Origin: Cucumis sativus
Taxonomy: Eukaryota; Streptophyta; Magnoliopsida; Cucurbitales; Cucurbitaceae
DNA length: 64,000 bases
Reading direction: 5' to 3'
Assembly (NCBI RefSeq): GCF_000004075.3
Contig: NC_026655.2
Location: 2,480,001-2,544,000, forward strand
Part shown: one piece after another, positions 37,900-50,270 of the stretch
How positions within the stretch are numbered: the first letter of the stretch is position 1
Layout: every line of letters starts with the position of its first letter
Made by a program: the position numbers and the translations under genes
The notes under the pieces: model-generated
What the model saw: only the letters and a program-made list of their open reading frames with translations
What the model was told of the DNA's origin: nothing
Database searches by the model: none

Positions 37900-38340
37900 A
37901 TAAGTTATTTTATATAAAATTTTGAATTCTATCGGTGATGATTAGACTTCTATCACTATAGCATATCAGTGACAAAATTTAAATCTTTTGCTATAGATTG
38001 TAAATATTTTGTAAAATTTGCTATTTTTAAAAATTATGTAATAATAATTATGTGTTGATAAGAAAATTGCTAACCTACGGTTCATTCTAATCCTAAGAGA
38101 ATTAGAGTATGGATTTTACCTACAATTTTAACACATCAATTCATTAATCTAGAAAAAATTGTAAAAAATAACAAATTATCAAAATATTTACAACATATAT
38201 AAAAAATTTCAGATTATTCTATCAATAAAAGACATTAATAGATATTGATATGCTTCTATCAGTAACATTGATATATAGTGATACAAGTCTATCAATTTCT
38301 ATCACTAATAGGATTCAAAATTTTGCTAAATATATTATCA
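37900..38340. repeat. AT-rich dispersed repeat with TATCA/TGATA motifs
   Basis: Short TCTATCA, GTGATA and TGATAGA blocks recur in both orientations, with AAAATTTTGCTA-type flanks. Similar sequence is present near 43120-43210, 46020-46095, 49560-49660 and 61240-61340, so it is a dispersed family. It is non-coding. Confidence 0.5.
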
Positions 38341-40216
38341 ATTTTTTTTTATATTTGAAAATGTTCGGTAATAAGGTTGATACGAATTATTACAATAAGA
38401 AAACGAACTAAATGCATTAAAATAATTTACATATTTTAATGATACCGTTGTAATAATATATGGTTCGTTTCAATTAGTTAAATTTTATTTAAAAATTTGT
38501 GAAGTTAAAAAAGTGTGGAATATAATTTTTTTTTAATATAAAGAATATTCGCATTATGGTTAATGGGAGCATGTGTTTTCATATGATCATAAATGGCATT
38601 TTTGGTTATATTTAATCTTTGCAATCACATGATGTGTCATAGAAAATCACAATTAATACAAACTCCCATTTTGAATCTTACTTTGTTATATGCTAATTTT
38701 ATTGAGTTTTCTAGAACAATATTTTGATTTCATACACATACAATTTCATTTTTTTTTCTTTTTATACTATCAATGATTTTTTAATTAATAAATTAGATTG
38801 ACTTTACTTCCTAATTAGATTTGATCTATTATCTGTTGACAGTTGGGAAATGTTCTTCTTGTAAATGCCTTAAAAATTCCATGGGAAATCAGATTTAATT
38901 AGTTTTATCAATTTGAAAATTTTCAATCTAAGAAAACTTAGGTTAAAAGTATTTTTAAAAAAAAGGCAAATGATACTGATGACAATAATGTTTATTCTCA
39001 AAAAAGAAAGAAATAGAACGAGAGGAAAGTAGATCGTGTACTGATTGAGAGATGAGAGGCAACTAGAGACGGAAAACTGTCACTTTGGTTTCAAGGTCCT
39101 GGGTCTAGCTTTCATTTGATCCTTAAGTTTCAAAGTGTCGTTGTACATTGAATCTTTAAATGATTGTTTGAAGTGTGGAGTTGAATTTTGAAGTATGAAG
39201 TTCATATATACATTTATGCTTTGGTAAGGTTGACAACGTGGGGAAAGGGTCCCTACTCTTCATTGAACGTTCTGTGATATTTAAAATTGTAAGGTGAATT
39301 AATATGGGTGTGACCAACCAAGGTGAGATTTTTTAAGCTTGATAGTTGCTTTGTCGTAAAGCATGCACTAGTTTTAAGTTGGAATAATAATGAATTCAAA
39401 TGCATGTTGATGTAAGAGGTGGATGGATTTGAGTAAATATCGTATACCTTCGCTATGGATGATATTCTGAAGGTATGGATCAAAAGTGCATTAATAGCTA
39501 GACAACATGGATGAAGCATTTTTAGAGACGGAGAGATGAGGAGACATATTGCACCCGAAAATACAAGTCAAGAGGAAGAGGATCAATAACTTTCGAATTG
39601 ATATGCTTGAAGTTACACATGCATGATTGATTAAAATTCATTGCTCCAGATAGTCGTTAACGACCACGATAACTTTTAATTACTTTATTTCAACTTTTCT
39701 AGTTGAATGAAGTCTATTGTCTAAATTACTTTTTTTTTTCTTTTTCTAATAATTAAGTATATATGTTTGACGCAATATCATATTCATTGCTAAAGTCTTT
39801 TTATATATATATAAATAATCAAGTACATGCATTTAATCCAATATTGTCGACAAATTGAGGTTCATGTTGGCAAACAACGTAAGAAAAATATTTGAGTGCA
39901 TTCTAAATTACACTTGTTTACTTTTTTTTTTTTTTTCATTCACTCTCACATTCATCGTTCCCTAAATATTTGATTTTTGTTTATACTATATGGTTGGTAG
40001 ATGCATGAGCCCATAACACATCTTAATCAGTTACATATATAACAATATAATAGAACCAAAAGAAATAAAATTGAATGTGATTCATATTTTTATACAATAT
40101 TATATAATACACCTGCACATAAAAAAGTAATTTATTTTACTAATAAACGTAAAATGTCGATCAATTATGAAATATAGTATATACTTAAAAGGTAGAAAAA
40201 AGAGAATATACAAGTA

Positions 40217-40219
<3 letters not shown>

Positions 40220-40249
<30 letters not shown>
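40220..40249. repeat. Microsatellite (TA)n
   Basis: About 15 TA units downstream of the small hypothetical gene. Confidence 0.85.
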
Positions 40250-40251
<2 letters not shown>

Positions 40252-40447
40252 TTGAAACATGCAACCGAAGCAAATATATATATTAGCACATTTGAGTGCA
40301 AAAAATTATCCATCTTTATATTTGGTAGAACAATAGATGATTGAACAACAAAGAACCCAAGGAGATTTTGGAGATGATATAACAACTAAGCTTATAACAT
40401 TAACCCTAATATTAAACACACAAAACAAAGAATAAAAATGAAAGGAT

Positions 40448-40717
40448 TTACCATTGTTGAGGAAACACAAACTTGTGGGCAAAACAAAGCATCATTGCTT
40501 CATAAGTAGCTATAAACCTCTTCAATGGCAATCCTAATTTTGCTTTTCCTTCCATTTTCTTCCATAACTCTACAAGATTATTACTGCTTCTTCTTCTTCC
40601 TCCAAGTATTATAGTTGGATTGGTCTTGATCTTCATCTTGCTTTGTTCATCAACTAATTCACCAATGTTTTCACTTCTCAGCCTTTCATATGATGATCTT
40701 CTTCTCCCCATTCCCAT
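40448..40717 (-). CDS. Small basic hypothetical protein (possibly first exon)
   Basis: An ATG at 40717 opens 89 codons with normal coding composition in a very AT-rich setting. The start is Arg/Ser-rich (MGMGRRRSSYERLR), followed by a Lys-rich middle with RRRSSNNLVELWKKMEGK and a compact end with LPLKRFIATYEAMMLCFAHKF. There is no signal peptide or membrane helix, and the net charge is strongly positive. The frame ends in QQW shortly after a good donor (CAATG then GTAAAT, at about 40451), so the open frame may be exon 1 of a longer gene. No convincing second exon was found. A TTAAATAC box on the coding strand, about 130 bases upstream, could be a TATA element. I do not recognise the family. 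Confidence 0.5.
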   Translation of the reverse strand: MGMGRRRSSYERLRSENIGELVDEQSKMKIKTNPTIILGGRRRSSNNLVELWKKMEGKAKLGLPLKRFIATYEAMMLCFAHKFVFPQQW

Positions 40718-42474
40718 GCCTATATTATGCTTTTTGGGTCTCTACCTCAATAACTCTCTTCAAGTAAATGCCTCTTTTTCCTTTCTATGCTTTGGTTTTT
40801 CAAGAAAAATGAGAGAGAGAAATGCATCACATTAATTTTGTATTTAATGGCTAGCTAGAGTCTATAAGGAAAAAGTGCAAAGCAATAATGCTTTAGTGAA
40901 TTTTTTTTATCATAATTAATGAGTGGTTATATCCATGCCAACTACCAAATTTAGTATCATTTATTCAATATAACATTAATAGAAAAATCAAACAAACAAT
41001 TATATTGTATAACTTCTCTCGGTTGGATACGCTTTGATATGTTTATTATTTTTTAGTATAAGTGAACGTCAGTAGAATAGAATCAATATCCTTTTTGGTT
41101 CTCAACGTATATACATTTTTTTTTTATATATTTGTGAGTGTTCGAGTTAGTTTACATGCACACCTCGAATAATTTCATGAAACAATCTGTCTGACTTTAC
41201 AATATTGTCAATTGAGCTAAGTTCTTATTGACTTAATAAGATAAATGTATATTGTGTTTGTTTAATAAGATATTCATTATCTAAAAGAGCTTTAAGATTA
41301 TCTACCAGATCACTTATTGTAAAAATTTTAAGTCTAAGAAATGAACATAAATGAATAAAATATTTACAAGTAGTAATTATTTCATGTTTATTTTAATTAA
41401 CTATATTAAGTATAAATTGATTGATATTTGATGTAATGTTAGTGATTGAAATTAAGTGTTTCAAAGTATAGAAAAAGTATTTATAAATACTCAAAATCAA
41501 TCCAAACAAGCTCTTAACATTTTTTATATATAATGAATCATTAATTATACATTGTTTTTGACGCATTTTGAACTTTATATTGCCAGTGAGTTTTTCTATT
41601 TTTTTTCTTATTTATTATGAGTTTCATCTTTTACACAGTAAAATTTATAGTCAAATTTAATTATAAGAACAAAGACAGTTTGTGAAAACTTTTATTTTTC
41701 ATTTTTCAAAAGTTTGGTTTTTGAGAATATATATATATAATATAAGTATGTTATTGGAGTAGTTTACTCAATTTTCAAAAATTAAATAATTATATATATT
41801 GTCTCACCTAATAATATTAAATGGACAAAACTTAATTTATACGATACAAAAATTAAATAAAATATGGAGTGTATATATAAAAGTAGTTGAAAAGTTCACC
41901 AACTTAGGGAGGATGGCATTTAAGAAGAAAGGATTTAGGCAGGAAATGCATAGCAGCTAGAAACCAGCTCTTCATGTTTGACAATTTGAGTATATTGGGG
42001 TTTAGTGTGGGCTCTTATTTTTTGAAAAAAATTCTAGCTATTACTGTCATTTTTATTGAATATTAATTATTTGATAAATCATAACTAAATAAGTTGTATT
42101 AATTTATTAAATATCTACGGTGTTAATCAACATCCTATACTAATTATTTCAATTAGTTTGACATATCTTTAGTGTCTTTATCACACACATTAAATCAAGT
42201 GAAAAAAGTACGAATAATGCATAATAGTAGTTATGTATACGAGGAGAATGTAAAAGGCTAAATGAAAACGTTCGGTGAAACTAGATATTCAAACATAGTT
42301 TACTCGTTCATTCCAAAGTAAAATACAATTATTATTATAATGGTAACAAAACATTAACAAAGCCAAACAGCTTTTACATATATCCTAATCTTTTTTCAAT
42401 CACATTAATTACATAAATACATTTTTGATTAGCTTTCATAATGATATTAGGTTTTTTTAGCAAACCCTAAGACA
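40718..42474. other. Intergenic, no gene seen
   Basis: The sequence is AT-rich. A dispersed element with ends resembling AATCAATCCAAACAAGC lies near 41270-41520. No coding signal was found. Confidence 0.45.
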
Positions 42475-43985
42475 TATATCATGTGAAGCAATGAGTTTGG
42501 TTAAGCATAATATGAAAGAGACACATAACCCCCAATATGATTCTGTGAAGGATCATATTTGGAAACAATAGTCAAATTTTCTTTATTATTGATTTTGATA
42601 GAGCCTGGTTGTGGATAACATGTTGAGATGCCAACAACATATCTATCTTTTGGAAGAACATAATACGTACCCTTCCTCTTCCTAAGTGCAATATATTTCA
42701 TTATTATTCACAAATGAATGAATGAACTAGTCGTTGTTTACTTCTAGAAATATGAAGATCAATGATTAGGGAGTCTAATTAACTCATCATGAAGTGTTGA
42801 ACCAAGACCACCAATATGTAGATGAGCCATTCCCATATATGATATAACCACTACAGGGAGATCAGAACAGCCTCACCATTTTAGTAGCATTACATTCATC
42901 ATTATCATCATCGCCAACCTTGTTTTCTTGAAGAGTAAGACTCTACACTATACTCCACCTATGCACAAAACCACAAAATAATAGCTGAGGATCACCCAGT
43001 TGATAATATGTAATATCTAGATAAAAGGTTAAAAACTAACGTAATTGCAATGGGTAGCACTTTAGTAATAATTATTAAATATATAACCACATTCTTTAAG
43101 ACCAATTGAAAATGTATAAAAAATCTATTGATGATAGATATTCTATTATAGACAAACAACTAGGAGTGGTATAGACCTAACATATCACTAATACAACTCT
43201 TATAGTTATATCACCAATTTTTTGTGCACATTGGATCTGATTGTAATTTTAATCGTAAGTGGCTCTAAGACATAACTTTATTAGCTTCAAAAGGTACTAC
43301 TATGTTATATTGTAGAAAAATTATCTAATTCATTTGTAGGATTTTTTCAGAAGTTTCCCTCAATATATTCCTTTCACTCAATGAACAAACAATATACTAA
43401 TGCATATATTAGATTATGAGTTCTAAAAATATTATAAAAGCAGTAATACAAATGGTTGACCCAGTTGAATCAGTCTCAGATAAAATATACATAAATAACA
43501 TTAGGAGGAATGACAAACTTATCATTCCAATCCACCACTTGTATATTTCACATACAATTAATTCCTTTCCACACCTTTTTCATAACCCTTCTCTCACTTT
43601 ACTTTGTATTTGATCATAACAACATCTCAAACCTCCTTTATGATCATCATCTTTCAATTCATCGTATCTTTTGTAACATTATACATATGGCATTTAATTT
43701 ACATTCAATGCAACCCATTCTATCCTTCAAACCTCTAGTATCAATGACATGAATATTAAGAACGCCCATTTGGAACTTCCTTTTCATTCCCAACTTCAAT
43801 TCCCATATGGGTTTGGAAGAAAATTTGATGTTTTTTTTGTTGAATCTGCACCAATGTACCATAGAGAATTATGGATGGGCATGTTTTTGGCACACTCCAT
43901 TGTTTTTTGGACTTGAGTGAAAGAGACATTGGTGTTTGGATCTTTTGCATCTTTTCGTTGGTAATACTTGTTGGGAATTAATATG
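42475..43985 (-). pseudogene. SURNod19 pseudogene (5'-truncated, frameshifted)
   Basis: Pieces of all three SURNod19 exons are recognisable on the minus strand. Exon 1 pieces lie at 43985-43490, starting at YYQRKDAKDPNTN and including KTSNFLPNPYG, GIEVGNEKEVP, HVIDTRGLKDRMGCIEC and VVDWND-like sequence. An exon 2 remnant lies at about 42965-42790, and an exon 3 piece at about 42665-42475 with YVVGISTCYPQPGSIKIN. The first third of exon 1 is missing, there is an internal deletion after the NTNVSFTQ region, and frames shift repeatedly. Residue choices (NFLPNPYG, GNEKEVP) are closest to the inverted member at 55-57 kb. It is not translatable. Confidence 0.8.
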
Positions 43986-44000
43986 TTTACTGTATTAGAC

Positions 44001-46712
44001 ATTGGTGTTGGGAGATTTCAATAACTTTCCACAACATAATCTTCCGACGCATTTTTTATGCGACCATAGATTGTTACATTACTTGTAGTGGGTCTATAGC
44101 TTTTTGATATCATATTAGGTAAATTAAACATGAGCAACTTATTTGATGAGCTATCAGAGAACGTCCATATATATTGTTTTAAAGAGTGTGAGATCTTATT
44201 TTTGTTTATCTCATATAAAACTTTCGCTTTAATAGTAGATTAAACATTACCTATCAACTCGATAGGTTTATGGTTAGGGGTCTTCATGCATCATGAGTTT
44301 GGTAGGCCTAAAGCACTGGTTAGACTCAGCCCAACCACTGAGTTGCAAGTTTATTCAACTTAGAACAAACCTTATTAAAATAATGAACCAAACCCCAAAT
44401 CAAACCTATCAAACATTTGTTCAGATTTGTTTAAATTATTACTCGGGTTATTATTTAAATGTTTGTTTTTAATTAAATTATTACTTGTTTATTTGATCTG
44501 TAATTCAAGAGGATTTTTTCTTATGGAGTTTACAACAGTACTTGTTCAAGTTTTATGGTAAAGTTTGATGAAAATTTATAATTTAGGATGCAATTTGATA
44601 CCAAATTAAGGGGTTAAAGTTGATTTTCTTTCAAGTCTTTATTTATTGCATCATCCAATGCCCATCTCAGTATTTTCGTAATCTAACCCAACAACCAATT
44701 CCAGAATTTCAAACTTGGCCAAAGCTCTATCCTCTATCACAGAGCCTGTTCCACTTAATGATCCACTCAATACTGAAAGGCAGGTTTAAGAATGATTCTC
44801 TCATAGTTAAAATCACTCCTTGAGTTTTGACAATTTCAAAAACTACTTTTAATCATTCAAAAAATAAATGTAGAATTAAATATTGAGATAATTTTGAGTA
44901 GTTAAAAATCTCTTCCAAAACATGCGTTCAGTGAGTAAGTAGTAAGTAGTAAGTAGTAAGAAGTAAGAGTAACGAACCCATCCCTTCGGGCCTTCTTTAC
45001 CTATCCTATCACAGTCCAAATATTCCTAAAGTCGAATGTCCACATGCAAGTATATTCTAATACTATTAATTGATATTTCTTATGGTGGTGTGGTCGAGAT
45101 TCACGTGGGATGCAAAATATTCCTTTTAGCTCGATTTAAGAAGAGTGAGTTCAATCAGAACTCACACCTATTAACATAAGCAAGGCAGCTACACATCCAA
45201 CCTTCATTAATCTTCTCAAACATGTAAGTACTCTTTAATTTCCATATTTACTATTAAGCTTCCCAATCTTATTTAAATTCCCTCTAATTTCTTATGATTA
45301 TTCTTTTTTTTTTTCTTCCTGTTATCACAATTACTGAATTATTTAAATTTAATCCACCTTAACGATCGAGTACTTTGATATTAACTTGGCCTCACCGTAT
45401 CTAGACCTCTCTCCTTTAGTTTGTAAGCAAAGAAGCACAGTCAGATGCATCATAGATATGGTACCAATACCCCCAGATACTTCCTAGATGGTATTTGATA
45501 TTCGACCTGCCTTTTTTTTTTTCTCTCTCAATACATGTGTCTCCTGGGATTTGTTGGACCTTTTAAGAGAAAGAAAGAAGAAAGAAAACTCATGTAATCT
45601 TCTCCAACCCAAAACTAAGTAGCCTATTGAAAAAGTCCACTGCACCAACCAAAAACTAAAGGAGAGAAAAGAAAATCAAACTCTAGAATCATTTAATCTA
45701 CATCTTAAGTTTTGAGTCTTCACAGAGTCACGTTCAAAAGAAAAAGGAAAAAGGAACCCACTTGAATATGTATCTGTCTCCCAATTCTTTTAAAATTGGT
45801 GTGTTGTTGTATCATATTTATACTTCATAACTGATAGAAGTTTGGTTTCGTAAGGAACTTTGGTCTTTGCATCATGAACCCGATCATAGTATAGAGAAGA
45901 AAACGAAGTTTTGGGTTTGGAGTCAAAATACAAATAAACCAAGGAAAATTTTTGAAGTACAAATAATATTTTGTGTGGGTTTGAGGAATAATAATTAAGA
46001 ATATAACAATATTTAAAAAAAATTGTAAATATAGCAAAACTATCGCTATAAACTTGTATCGTTGATAGAATTTGACAAATTTTACTATATTTATAAATCT
46101 TTTAAAATGATGTTATATACTTAATTATTTTGAATCTAATTGCTAAATTTGTTGCTATCCATTTGTTTTCCTAAATTTTCTCTCATCTATATAATATCAA
46201 AAATTACAAAGTCAAAATGAAAAAAAACCATCAAAATATATATACTAAGTGTATTAAGAGAGGAGGAGGAGAAGAAGTGTGGAAATCATAGTAATGATAA
46301 TAGTAAGAAGAAATGTTGATGATAATTATAATAGTAATAATATATATTTAAAAATAATAATTTGTATGGAATAGAGTCGAGTCTACGTAATGTTGACCCA
46401 TTTTACTAAAATAGTTTTGAAAGTATCCATTTTTCTCAAATTTCTTTAAAACCAACCCTTTTCAGATCTCACAATATTTGAAAGAACAGTAACTTACAAT
46501 AATTTATACAATATATTTTGAACATAAAGAAAGATCACAAACAGATTCTACATCTTCCTCCTTTGACTTAATGTATGACTATGGCAACCACAGTATATAA
46601 CTATCTTATTCTTGGGATTATTTGTTATTAAGAACTACTGTTTGCAGGTGAAAAATTCCTAACAAATATATTTTTAGACATTCCTCACTCTAATTTGCTG
46701 CAGAGTAAAATA
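44001..46712. other. Upstream region of SURNod19 copy 1
   Basis: No gene is seen. It contains a dispersed element (about 44780-44930), an AGTAAGT tandem tract (about 44936-44968) and a TATCA-type repeat (about 46020-46095). The dispersed element and the TATCA repeat look absent or reduced at the matching places of copy 2. A splice-acceptor-like TTTGCTGCAG lies directly before the start codon region. Confidence 0.45.
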
Positions 46713-48683
46713 ATGTTGCTTCCTTTGGTACTTGTAATGATGACAATGATCTCATGCTTGGAAGCTGTTGGAACAAACAATAACAACAATCTCATGAATA
46801 TGGTCATAAAAACTCAAACCTTTTTATCTCCATCATTCACCATGACACCTGGTTTAGTAATCGAGAAATTCTTCTACAATATCAACTTCCCAAAATCCCA
46901 CATTGCCATAAAAAGCTTTCATGTTGAAGTTGTAGATGAATCAGGCAATCAAATCCCACTTCCACAAACTTACCTTCATCACTGGGTACTTGTGAGATAT
47001 TACCAACACAAAAATGCAACAAACCCAACAATAAATACTAGCTATAACGAGCTTCAAGAACCAAACTTTATCATTGCTAGCAACAGTGGAGTCTGTGAAC
47101 GGAACATTTTACCGGCCTACTACGCCATGGGATCCGAATCAAGAAAACTATCCACATTTCTTCCACACCCATATGGAATTGAAGTTGGGAATCCAAAAGA
47201 AATTCCCACAGATTATGAAGAGAGGTGGAGTCTCAATGTTCATGCCATTGATACAAGAGGAGCAGAGAACAAGTTGGGATGTATCGAGTGTCATTGCCAT
47301 TTGTATAATATTACAAAAGATCGATCTGGAAGGCCATTAACGGAAGATTATAAAGGAGGTTTGAGATGTTGTTATGATAAAACAAAGTGTAGAGTGAATG
47401 TATTAAGTGATGGAGAAGATTTTCAAGAAAGGAATTTGTTTGTGAGATATAGAGTGAAGTGGGTGGATTGGAATGATTTTGTGATTCCTGTCAAAATTTA
47501 TTTATTTGATGTTACTGATACTCCGAAGCCATTGTCAGACTCAACGGAAGCTTCTCAACAACATCATTGTCTGGTAAGTTAAACTCTATTAATTACTCCT
47601 TTTGATCACAAGTATTGTTTTAAATGCCTAAGATGTAATTAAATTTTGTGTTGGAATATACAACACAATAATAGATCTGATACTTGTGTTTGATTTATTA
47701 ATTTTGTGTTAGAAAGTGAAAACTAACTGTAAGAGAAAAATTCATCACATTAAATCTAGCATTATTTAATATGAAAAGTGAAAACTAACTGTGTATATAA
47801 AGTATTGATTTCTATTCAGTTTGATGGGTTTTAAAATTTTCATTTTAAATAAAATCAAAGCATGCACAGCATCTCAACCAATCATAATAGAAAAATGATT
47901 TAGTTATGTATCTAATAGGGCTGTCTAAACTTTAAAATTGGAGTGTGTTATCGTTATTTGTATCCAATATCAATATAGTTGCTGTATTTTCTGTCTAATA
48001 ATATGTATGTCCTTTGGACTTATAAATTATTATTTTTATATATAGTTTCATAGATGATGTTCTACATATATATATATATATAACCATTTATATTGTTTTC
48101 TTGTATGTATATATAATATATAGATTGAGTATGATGTAGAAGCAGAGTTTTGCTCCCTCAAAAATAAGCTTGATGATGATAAATGTAATGCTGTGAAAAA
48201 GTCGAAGGTAATGTTTCCATCAAGTGGGTATCTCATCTATGGAGTGGCTCACCAACACATTGGTGCAACTGGTGCAACATTTTACGGACAGGTAATATTA
48301 ACCAATTATTATGTTTATATATTTGCTTTTGCATTCATTACCATAATTCGTTTCTAACTAGTTTTTTGTTTTTGAAAATGGAGCTTAAATAATTAGCTTT
48401 ATGTTGTTATCAGGATGGAAGAGTTTTATGCTCTTCATCTCCAATTCATGGGAAAGAAAATGAGGAAGGATATGTGATTGGAATGACAACTTGTTATCCA
48501 AAGCCAGGTTCAATCAAGATCAACAAAGGAGAAATGGTAACTTTTGTATCCAATTATAGTTCCACACTGACCCACAGAGGAGTTATGGGTATCTTTCACA
48601 TTATTGTTGCTGACAGAATATTCAAACCATCATCGACACTTTCGGAAGAAGTTGGCAATAACAACACCATCGTCATGTTATGA
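46713..48683 (+). CDS. SURNod19 (stress up-regulated Nod 19) family protein, copy 1
   Basis: The exons are 46713-47573, 48124-48291 and 48414-48683, all joined in phase 0, giving 432 residues. Residues 1 to about 20 are a signal peptide, so the protein is probably secreted or vacuolar, and Asn-X-Ser/Thr sites (NAT, NTS, NIT) fit that. Exon 1 encodes the SURNod19 core: TPGLVIEKFFYNINFPKSHI, YLHHWVLVRYYQH, FLPHPYGIEVGN, LNVHAIDTRG, LGCIEC, RCCYDKTKC and VKWVDWNDF. Exons 2 and 3 add CSLKNKLDDDKCNA, YGVAHQHIGATG, DGRVLCSS and TTCYPKPGSIKINKGE. Many Cys suggest disulfides. The family was named from nodule and stress induction in legumes; its biochemical activity is unknown. The reading frame is open from a splice-acceptor-like CTGCAG shortly before the ATG, so a short extra upstream exon is possible. 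Confidence 0.88.
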
Positions 48684-49960
48684 TCTAAAAGCTTAGTTTG
48701 TACTGTTGTAGCTTTTTGAATAAGTGATCTATAGTATGAAGTAAATTAGTATTTGGTAAATCTACAGTTTTTAGATATTAAAAAGTGGACGTTTTACAAC
48801 TGTTTACTATATATATAAATACTAGCTAGATTATAGATTATTGTATTTTGCTTAGAGTTCTATCAAAAAAACTAACCAGGCCTTTCAGAAGAAGATGTCT
48901 CATTCTATCAAATATGTTTAAACTAAATAAATTTACTATTTGAATTATTATATAAAGATATAAGGTTAAGAAACAGTCATATATCAATCACTAAATACAT
49001 ATAAGGTGCAAACATATTTTTCCTAACACAACATATGATGCATAAATTGTAGAGTAAATATAGAGTTTTTTGGTTGTTGCATCTCTTCTATTATCCAACG
49101 ACGTTATATCTAAATCATGCACTTCAATTTTTCAAGAGAGATACAAATCTATTTAAATTCTCATTTTAAACAAAGACGCAACAAATCTAGCTGTTATCTC
49201 AAAAGAAAAAATTCGTGTATCTTGTTTGTTTGTTTTCTTTTTCTCTCTTTTAATTCTCTTTTTGACATGAGCAAAATTCAAAACTTGAGGGGATGTGTTT
49301 TTTCTTCTTTTGTACTTTTAGAGCAACAACGTAAATTAGCAAAAGATTGATAATTTTAATTTTAAATGGTATGTTACAATTTTTTTTCTCACCATTTTAG
49401 TAGCATACTCTACATTATAATAGCTAAAGATCTCATTAATAATATTAATAATATGTCATACCTAGACAAAAAGTTAACTAACAAACGTAATTGGAGTGGG
49501 TAAGCATTTTAGTGATAATAATTAAGTGTGTATTATAGCCACACATTTTTAAAGATCAATTGAAAATATAACACAATTCTATTAGTGATAGATATTCTAT
49601 TGTAGATAGACTATGACCAATGATATAAGTTTAATATATCATCATTACGATTCTTATAGTTATATTAATTTATTATATAAAACTTACATACAAAACGTTC
49701 AAGATTGATATTGTATTTACAAAAACTAATTGAACATATTTTTTAATAAAAAATTTAAATTTTGGTAAATTAAAAATACAAATATTTGTGTATTTGATCT
49801 ACGATACTATTTTTTAAGAAAAAAAATACGAGAGTGCGGATTTAAAAAGTAATAACAAAATTTTCCGATATTGCACTTAAAATAACATCAATTTTTTTAA
49901 AAAATAAATATAATTTTGTTCGCACGTATAACTCATCAATTAATATAACATTATGCAAAT
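48684..49960. other. Intergenic between the two duplicated units
   Basis: It contains the 3' flank of SURNod19 copy 1 and, from about 49380, the start of the second duplication unit. There, only traces of the exon 2 relic survive. The small plus-strand frame at 49117-49350 has no supporting features. Confidence 0.45.
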
Positions 49961-50270
49961 GACATTTTTACATTCAGTGCAACCAATTCTATCCTTCAAA
50001 CCTCTAGTATCAATGTGACATGAATATTAAGAACGCCCATTTGGAACTTCCTTTTCATTCCCAACTTCAATTCCATATGGGTTTGGAAGAAAAATTGATG
50101 TTTTAAGAACGCTCACTGCCATAGAAGTGTGGAAAGGGAAATGTTTTGGCACCCTCCATTGTTGCTTACAATTATGAAATTTGGTTCTTGGACGTACTTG
50201 AGTGAAAGAGATATTCGTGTTTGGATCTTTTGTGCATCTCTATGTTAGTAATACCTATAGAAAATTAATA
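49960..50270 (-). pseudogene. SURNod19 exon 1 fragment
   Basis: The minus strand shows a piece of exon 1. It runs from a YY-HRDAQK-like start near 50265, through VQEPNFIIVSNNGGCQN and FLPNPYG, to DTRGLKDRIGC near 49975, with frameshifts. It pairs with the relic at 43.5-44.0 kb but keeps the EPNFIIVSNN segment that the other copy has deleted. It is dead. Confidence 0.75.

Larger units (their letters stand above)
35340..40447. other. Gene-free repeat-rich intergenic DNA
   Basis: A (TTTA)n microsatellite lies at about 35425-35452, in the PB1 promoter. A dispersed element ending AATCACTCCCAAACATACC lies at about 35990-36127. A block of alternating TATCA/TGATA motifs runs through about 37900-38340. 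A (TA)n microsatellite lies at 40220-40249. No supported gene was found. Confidence 0.5.
42870..48900. repeat. Segmental duplication, copy 1
   Basis: This block carries the antisense SURNod19 relic and then the plus-strand gene. It is matched in the same order by 49380-54700. Shared landmarks are TAATATGT...CTAGA near 43005 and 49450, CCTTCTTTACCTATCCTATC near 44990 and 50675, the gene and its introns, and the 3' flank with AAAAAGTGGACGTTTTA near 48780 and 54620. Exact borders cannot be fixed by eye. Confidence 0.75.

Noticed and set aside
45825-46037. Minus-strand frames repeated at 45825-46037 and 51951-52208 as genes
   Set aside because: They are similar only because the DNA is duplicated; the start regions differ and the composition is non-coding.
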